NCBI RefSeq assembly: GCF_025567625.1
Contig: NZ_JAOQJC010000028.1
Location: 30,643 to 94,642 of the forward strand
DNA from: Paenibacillus sp. J5C2022
Lineage (GTDB): Bacteria > Bacillota > Bacilli > Paenibacillales > Paenibacillaceae
Direction: 5' to 3'
DNA length: 64,000 bases
The notes below the pieces were generated by a model that did no database searches, had not been told where the DNA came from, and saw only the letters and a program-made list of their open reading frames with translations. A program made the position numbers and the translations under genes. Shown here piece by piece: positions 60,930 through 64,000 of this stretch (position 1 is the first letter of the stretch; the number at the start of each line of letters is the position of its first letter).

Positions 60930-61358
60930 ATGAAATGTCGATGGATAATGTTTATGGTGGTGATGATTCTATCTGTAATTACATTAATGGGTTGTAAGCC
61001 GGATCATCAAGATAGCAACACAGTGCCCACTGTACCTACCGTAAAAAAGATCAAATCCTTTTATCCGGAGAATAAAGGTACTATTGAGCGTATGGAGATA
61101 CTTAAGGCGGGGGGAACCAGAAAAAGTATAACGGATAAAGAAATCATCAGCAAATGGCTCGACAAAATTGGAGAAATAGATGTGACGCTTGATCCTAGTC
61201 CTGAGGATCGAAGTGGCGTGTTATACATCATAACCTTGTTTGATAAAGATAAGGAAGTGTTTCGCATTACTCCACACTCAATCAATCACACAGTTATTGT
61301 CTCGAACCGTGACGTGACAGACCGTATGACTGAATTGTGGGAAGAACAAAGTGAGTGA
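60930..61358 (+). CDS. Small lipoprotein, function unknown
   Basis: A 142-residue protein with a signal peptide and lipobox LMGC at residue 22, followed by a short Pro/Thr spacer. The body is a predicted alpha/beta domain (about 40-140) with no recognised family motif. AAAGGGGGGATTGC precedes the ATG and a terminator follows. It may belong with the upstream secreted peptidase, for example as an immunity or partner protein, but this is only a neighbourhood guess. Confidence 0.7.
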   Translation: MKCRWIMFMVVMILSVITLMGCKPDHQDSNTVPTVPTVKKIKSFYPENKGTIERMEILKAGGTRKSITDKEIISKWLDKIGEIDVTLDPSPEDRSGVLYIITLFDKDKEVFRITPHSINHTVIVSNRDVTDRMTELWEEQSE

Positions 61359-61379
61359 AAGAATACCGGTTCACTTTTA

Positions 61380-61406
61380 CGGCAGCCTTGTATGGCTGCT
61401 TTTTTG
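61380..61406 (+). terminator. Terminator of the lipoprotein gene
   Basis: GGCAGCC-TTGTAT-GGCTGC followed by TTTTTT. The IS30 element begins only a few bases later. Confidence 0.9.
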
Positions 61407-61514
61407 TTTGACGGATTGTAATATGAAGTGCGACAGCTAAAAACAAAGCAGCCCATGAATGGATTCGTGTAAAATGGAAGTCACCACAACACCATTTATA
61501 CAGGAGAACCCAAC

Positions 61515-61815
61515 ATGAGCTACTCCCATCTTAGCATAATCGAACGCGGACAACTAGAGACGTTGCATGGGCTTGGCTGGACAGCTAGAGAAATTGGCCA
61601 GAAGCTTGGTCGTCATCATTCCACCATTGCCCGTGAACTCAAGAGAGGACAGAGGGCAGAACGGTACGAAGCCGGAGCCGCGCATGACGCCTATCAAGGA
61701 CGGAGATCCTCAAGTGCCCCATTAGGCAAGTTCTCTGCAGGGCTCGCCACAGAACTGCAGGAAAAGCTTGAGCAGACCTGGTCACCTGAACAGATTGCAG
61801 AGAAACGACGAAACG
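61515..61815 (+). pseudogene. IS30-family transposase, 5' part
   Basis: About 100 residues from MSYSHLSIIERGQLETLHGL through the helix-turn-helix (WTAREIGQKLGRHHSTIARE) to WSPEQIAEKRRN, where homology stops abruptly at the inserted element. AGGAGAACCCAAC precedes the ATG. The frame ends a few codons into the insert. Confidence 0.92.
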
Positions 61816-62560
61816 TGTTACCGCTCACGTAAAATGACGGTGTAGAAAATAGCGACAAAGACGGTAGAAATGTAGCGCCAATCCGCCAGAACCCCGAGAA
61901 CGTGCCGCCGATCAAAAGAAGAGGCGTATGCTCTCCGAGGATCGGAAGCACACGCCAATCATTGGGGATGATGGGGATCGTTCGCATTCAGGTCGTGACG
62001 CCGCGCTGCCGGTCCATGTCGGCCAACATGCGGACGACATCCGTCTCTTCAATGACTTCGAGATGTCGAGTTTCGGCATCCAGCAGAATCTGTGTACAGA
62101 TCTGGTTCACAACGCGCGGGAGGCCTTGACTGGCAGCAAAAATACGGCTGAGCGCACTTTCGGCGAAGACCGGTTTTTCGGTCCGGCTTACGGTCAAGTG
62201 GTGGCGGATGTAGGCGCTCGTTTCCTCCTTGCTCATGCCGCTCAGGTGGTACTGCAACCCGATGCGCTGGAATGTGGCTTCATACTTTCGCAGCCGCAGC
62301 AGCTTGCGAAGCTCCGGCTGCCCGACGAGAATCAAGGGAAACAATGCGGCGGAATCAATGTTGTAATTCAGGGCGAATCGCAGCTCCAGCAGCATGGCCT
62401 CGCTCATCTCGTGCGCCTCGTCGATGTCCACGACCATGGTGCGCTCCCCGGGAGCGGAGCGGCTTTTGACGATGTCCTGCCAGAGCTTGCGCGCCCGGGA
62501 GCCCGTGTACACGGGCTCCATGCCGACTGCTTCCAGCAGGCCGCCGTAAAACTCGCTATG
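61816..62560 (-). mobile_element. Partial ATPase-bearing transposon inserted in the IS30 transposase
   Basis: It starts with TGTTACC at 61816 and has repeated GTA(A/G)AAATG-like motifs in 61829-61875, as in transposase-binding ends. Inside is a minus-strand ATPase lacking its N-terminus. The inner edge near 62560 meets IS30 sequence about 20 codons further along, so the rest of the element and a little of IS30 were deleted together. Confidence 0.75.
61988..62560 (-). pseudogene. ExeA/TniB-like transposition ATPase, N-terminally truncated
   Basis: The minus-strand frame reads EFYGGLLEAVGMEP, then Walker B-type VVDIDEAHEM near the middle, LILVGQPELRKLL and GLPRVVNQIC, all typical of ExeA-like AAA ATPases encoded by transposons. 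The Walker A motif is missing because the frame is cut at about 62560. A small frame begins directly after its stop (61987 down) and may be another element gene. Confidence 0.82.
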
Positions 62561-62562
62561 AT

Positions 62563-63168
62563 GGCAAGCTATCCGTATCAGAGACACAGGTGCTGCGCCA
62601 CAAAGGGAAGCGACGTAAACCCATGGAGGCACGTGAACGCTTTCTCGTCGGCACGCCGATCCGTCAGCGCCCTAAAGAAGTGCGTAAGCGCAAGACTTTT
62701 GGTCATTGTGAACTGGATACGGTCGTGTCCAGCAGAGGGAAAAGCAAAGCCTGTGCAGCCACCTTTATCGAGCGTAAGACCAGGCTGTACTTCGCTGTTA
62801 AGATGCCTGACCGCACTGCACGCTCGATGGAAATCGCCTTTGATGTAGCCGCAAGTCAGTACCCGCAAGGTGCCTTCAAAACCGCTACGACAGATCGCGG
62901 CAAAGAGTTTGCCTGCTATACCGAACTAGAGCAGTTTCACAACGTGAACGTCTTCTTTGCTGATCCCTACTCTTCTTGGCAACGTGGTTCCAATGAGAAT
63001 GCAAATGGGCTCTTGCGGGAGTTCTTCCCTAAAGGACACGATTTTGCTAGGGTCACTGATGAGGAACTGGATGAGGCTGTTCGTCTCATCAACCACCGCC
63101 CCCGTAAATGCCTGGACTGGAAATCAGCTTACGAAGCCTTCATGGAGGAACTGTCGCACTTGGCTTGA
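62563..63168 (+). pseudogene. IS30-family transposase, 3' part
   Basis: It resumes at YDGKLSVSETQVLRHKGKRR and continues to the end of the DDE domain: GHCELDTVVSSRGKSK (first Asp), TTDRGKEF (second Asp) and SNENANGLLREFFPKG (Glu). The stop lies inside the right terminal repeat. About 20 residues that normally link it to the 5' part are gone. Confidence 0.92.
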
Positions 63169-63227
63169 CAATCCGTCGTTTGAAAAATCATCCTTTTTGA
63201 GGCGTTATGCAACCATTCAGAAAACAA

Positions 63228-63268
63228 ATAAACTGTCACATCCCGGTAACAAGGATGTTGACAGTTTA
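63228..63268. repeat. Inverted repeat of unknown role
   Basis: AAACTGTCACATCC and GGATGTTGACAGTTT form an imperfect 14-bp stem around a 9-nt loop without a T run. It lies between the IS30 element and the SUKH gene. Confidence 0.6.
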
Positions 63269-63404
63269 TGCCGATTTATTGTTGATTCCCATGGTTTTAA
63301 ATTTACCTCGTAAAAAACAGAATACCGGATTATTATGCACATACGAATATGACTCAGCGGATTCGCAATATCCCCTTCATACGTATCCTCGTACATTCTT
63401 CGAT

Positions 63405-63440
63405 AAATGAGCGGTGACTGATTTTGTTCAATCACCGCCC
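63405..63440 (-). terminator. Weak terminator of the SUKH gene
   Basis: GGCGGTGA and TCACCGC enclose 15 nt on the minus strand, with only a short T-poor tail (TCATTTAT), about 40 nt after the stop at 63480. Confidence 0.5.
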
Positions 63441-63479
63441 GATAAGTGAATTTTTACAGACCTCACTTTTGCATTAATT

Positions 63480-63968
63480 TCACTTACTACCATACGCATC
63501 GCCCAGTGAAACAAAGTCATCCTCTAGCCAATACCAATATTGTCCTCTGTTGTCCATTAATCTTATAAGCAGGTCACTAAACGATTTAGCAATGATCGGA
63601 TTATCCCCAACAACTCCATGCCTATCAACAAAGCTATCGTAGCACCTTCCGTTCTTATCACTAGATAAATCAATCGTAATAAACTCTGAGCTTCCCCCAG
63701 TGCCAACAATATACCAATTCGAAGAAATATCTGTTTCACAGAGGTCGCCGACAATTACTGGATTAGCTAAAGCGAAATCATTAGGAGGAACGATTGTAAT
63801 GGTGTAGTCTGATTTAGTGTATAATGTCAATCCTCCACACAACTTGTAGAACCTTTCAAGGTCCGGTGGAAGCTTATGATATTTATTCAACAGGTTTGGA
63901 AATTTTTCAGGAGGAAGCACAATACAATCCTTTGTATTCTTCACCTTTGTAACTAACGCGTCAATCAA
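63480..63968 (-). CDS. SUKH-family (SMI1/KNR4) immunity-type protein
   Basis: A 162-residue soluble protein of the SMI1/KNR4 fold: LPPDLERFYKLCGGLTLYTK near residue 33, the central RCYDSFVDRHGVVGDNPIIA and the C-terminal YWYWLEDDFVSLGDAYG are family hallmarks. SUKH proteins usually neutralise toxins of contact-dependent or polymorphic toxin systems. No toxin gene is in view, so it may be an orphan. The start is TTG 63968 with AGAGGT five bases before. Sequence right upstream looks like an IS terminus, which may have replaced the native promoter. Confidence 0.85.
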   Translation of the reverse strand: MIDALVTKVKNTKDCIVLPPEKFPNLLNKYHKLPPDLERFYKLCGGLTLYTKSDYTITIVPPNDFALANPVIVGDLCETDISSNWYIVGTGGSSEFITIDLSSDKNGRCYDSFVDRHGVVGDNPIIAKSFSDLLIRLMDNRGQYWYWLEDDFVSLGDAYGSK

Positions 63969-64000
63969 ACTGGACCTCTGTCAAGATAGTAGACACAAAT
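63969..64000 (-). mobile_element. Possible IS end at the window edge
   Basis: TGGACCTCTGTCAAGATAGT followed by AGACA resembles the terminal inverted repeat of IS3-family elements. Only the first 30 bp or so are visible. Confidence 0.35.

Larger units (their letters stand above)
61410..63177 (+). mobile_element. IS30-family element, interrupted
   Basis: Terminal inverted repeats of 27 bp: GACGGATTGTAATATGAAG at 61410 and its counterpart ending ACAATCCGTC at 63177. GTTT lies directly outside both ends (61406-61409 and 63178-63181), a 4-bp target duplication. It holds an IS30 transposase split into two pieces by a second element (61816-62560), so this copy cannot move by itself. Confidence 0.85.

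Noticed and set aside
61928..62848. 306-residue plus-strand frame across the inserted ATPase element
   Set aside because: It is antisense to the ATPase and runs out of frame into the IS30 transposase.
1..64000. tRNA or rRNA genes
   Set aside because: No cloverleaf with a TTCGA-type T loop and CCA end, and no rRNA-like sequence, was noticed on either strand; a tRNAscan run would settle it.

Overview
The window reads as chromosomal DNA of a spore-forming, Gram-positive, high-GC-leaning Firmicute, most likely Paenibacillus or a close relative. The signs are an AUU-initiated infC with an L20-type leader, very large S-layer-anchored (SLH) glycan hydrolases, YesM/YesN two-component pairs, LplB/YtcP-type sugar permeases without a local ATPase, a 7-1-7 Fur box, CcpA-type cre sites, a Spo0E-like gene and AGGAGG Shine-Dalgarno sequences almost everywhere. 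The genus is an inference from gene content.

Layout. 0.5-2 kb: the infC-rpmI-rplT operon with promoter and attenuator. 2-9 kb: housekeeping genes, namely a GT2 glycosyltransferase, a PAP2 phosphatase, TrmB, the tRNA wobble-uridine pair YtqA/MnmM, and a VOC-phosphomannose isomerase fusion. 9-9.8 kb: a gene-free convergent gap with a 21-bp repeat cluster and five palindromes spaced exactly 52 bp apart. 9.8-15.6 kb: a B12-binding-type radical SAM protein, a secreted HtrA-like protease, a GT39-like membrane glycosyltransferase and a GNAT. 16-23.7 kb: one 2555-residue SLH protein carrying two complete polysaccharide lyase 8 modules. 23.9-25.5 kb: a VTT membrane protein, ferritin and a Fur-box-controlled DUF1450 gene. 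25.9-29.6 kb: an SLH-anchored GH18 chitinase, followed by about 500 bp of simple repeats.

30-55 kb is a carbohydrate-use island. It holds two ABC importer sets (permease-permease-binding protein, neither with an ATPase), an AraC-type membrane regulator, a YesM/YesN pair, a secreted GH-A-type protein whose barrel is split by two related beta domains, and a cytoplasmic six-hairpin glycosidase. It also holds an operon of PIG-L deacetylase, SDR, cupin, enolase-superfamily dehydratase, MDR dehydrogenase and a decayed fumarylacetoacetate-hydrolase tail, with a divergent GntR/FCD regulator and an aldose-epimerase-like protein. Together these suggest uptake of oligosaccharides, cleavage, and oxidative non-phosphorylative breakdown of a sugar acid whose last enzyme has been lost here or lies elsewhere. 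cre sites tie this island to carbon catabolite repression.

55-64 kb is mobile or accessory DNA. It contains a large serine recombinase with TnpW-like, DUF6075-like, Spo0E-like and XRE genes and an oriT-like inverted repeat (an integrative-element remnant). AT-richer secreted C39-like peptidase and lipoprotein genes follow. Next is an IS30-family element (27-bp terminal repeats, 4-bp duplication) whose transposase is broken by a second, partly deleted ATPase-bearing transposon, and then a SUKH immunity-type gene next to what looks like another IS end.

No tRNA, rRNA or CRISPR array was found. Database searches were not possible, so family names rest on recognised motifs and overall sequence character.
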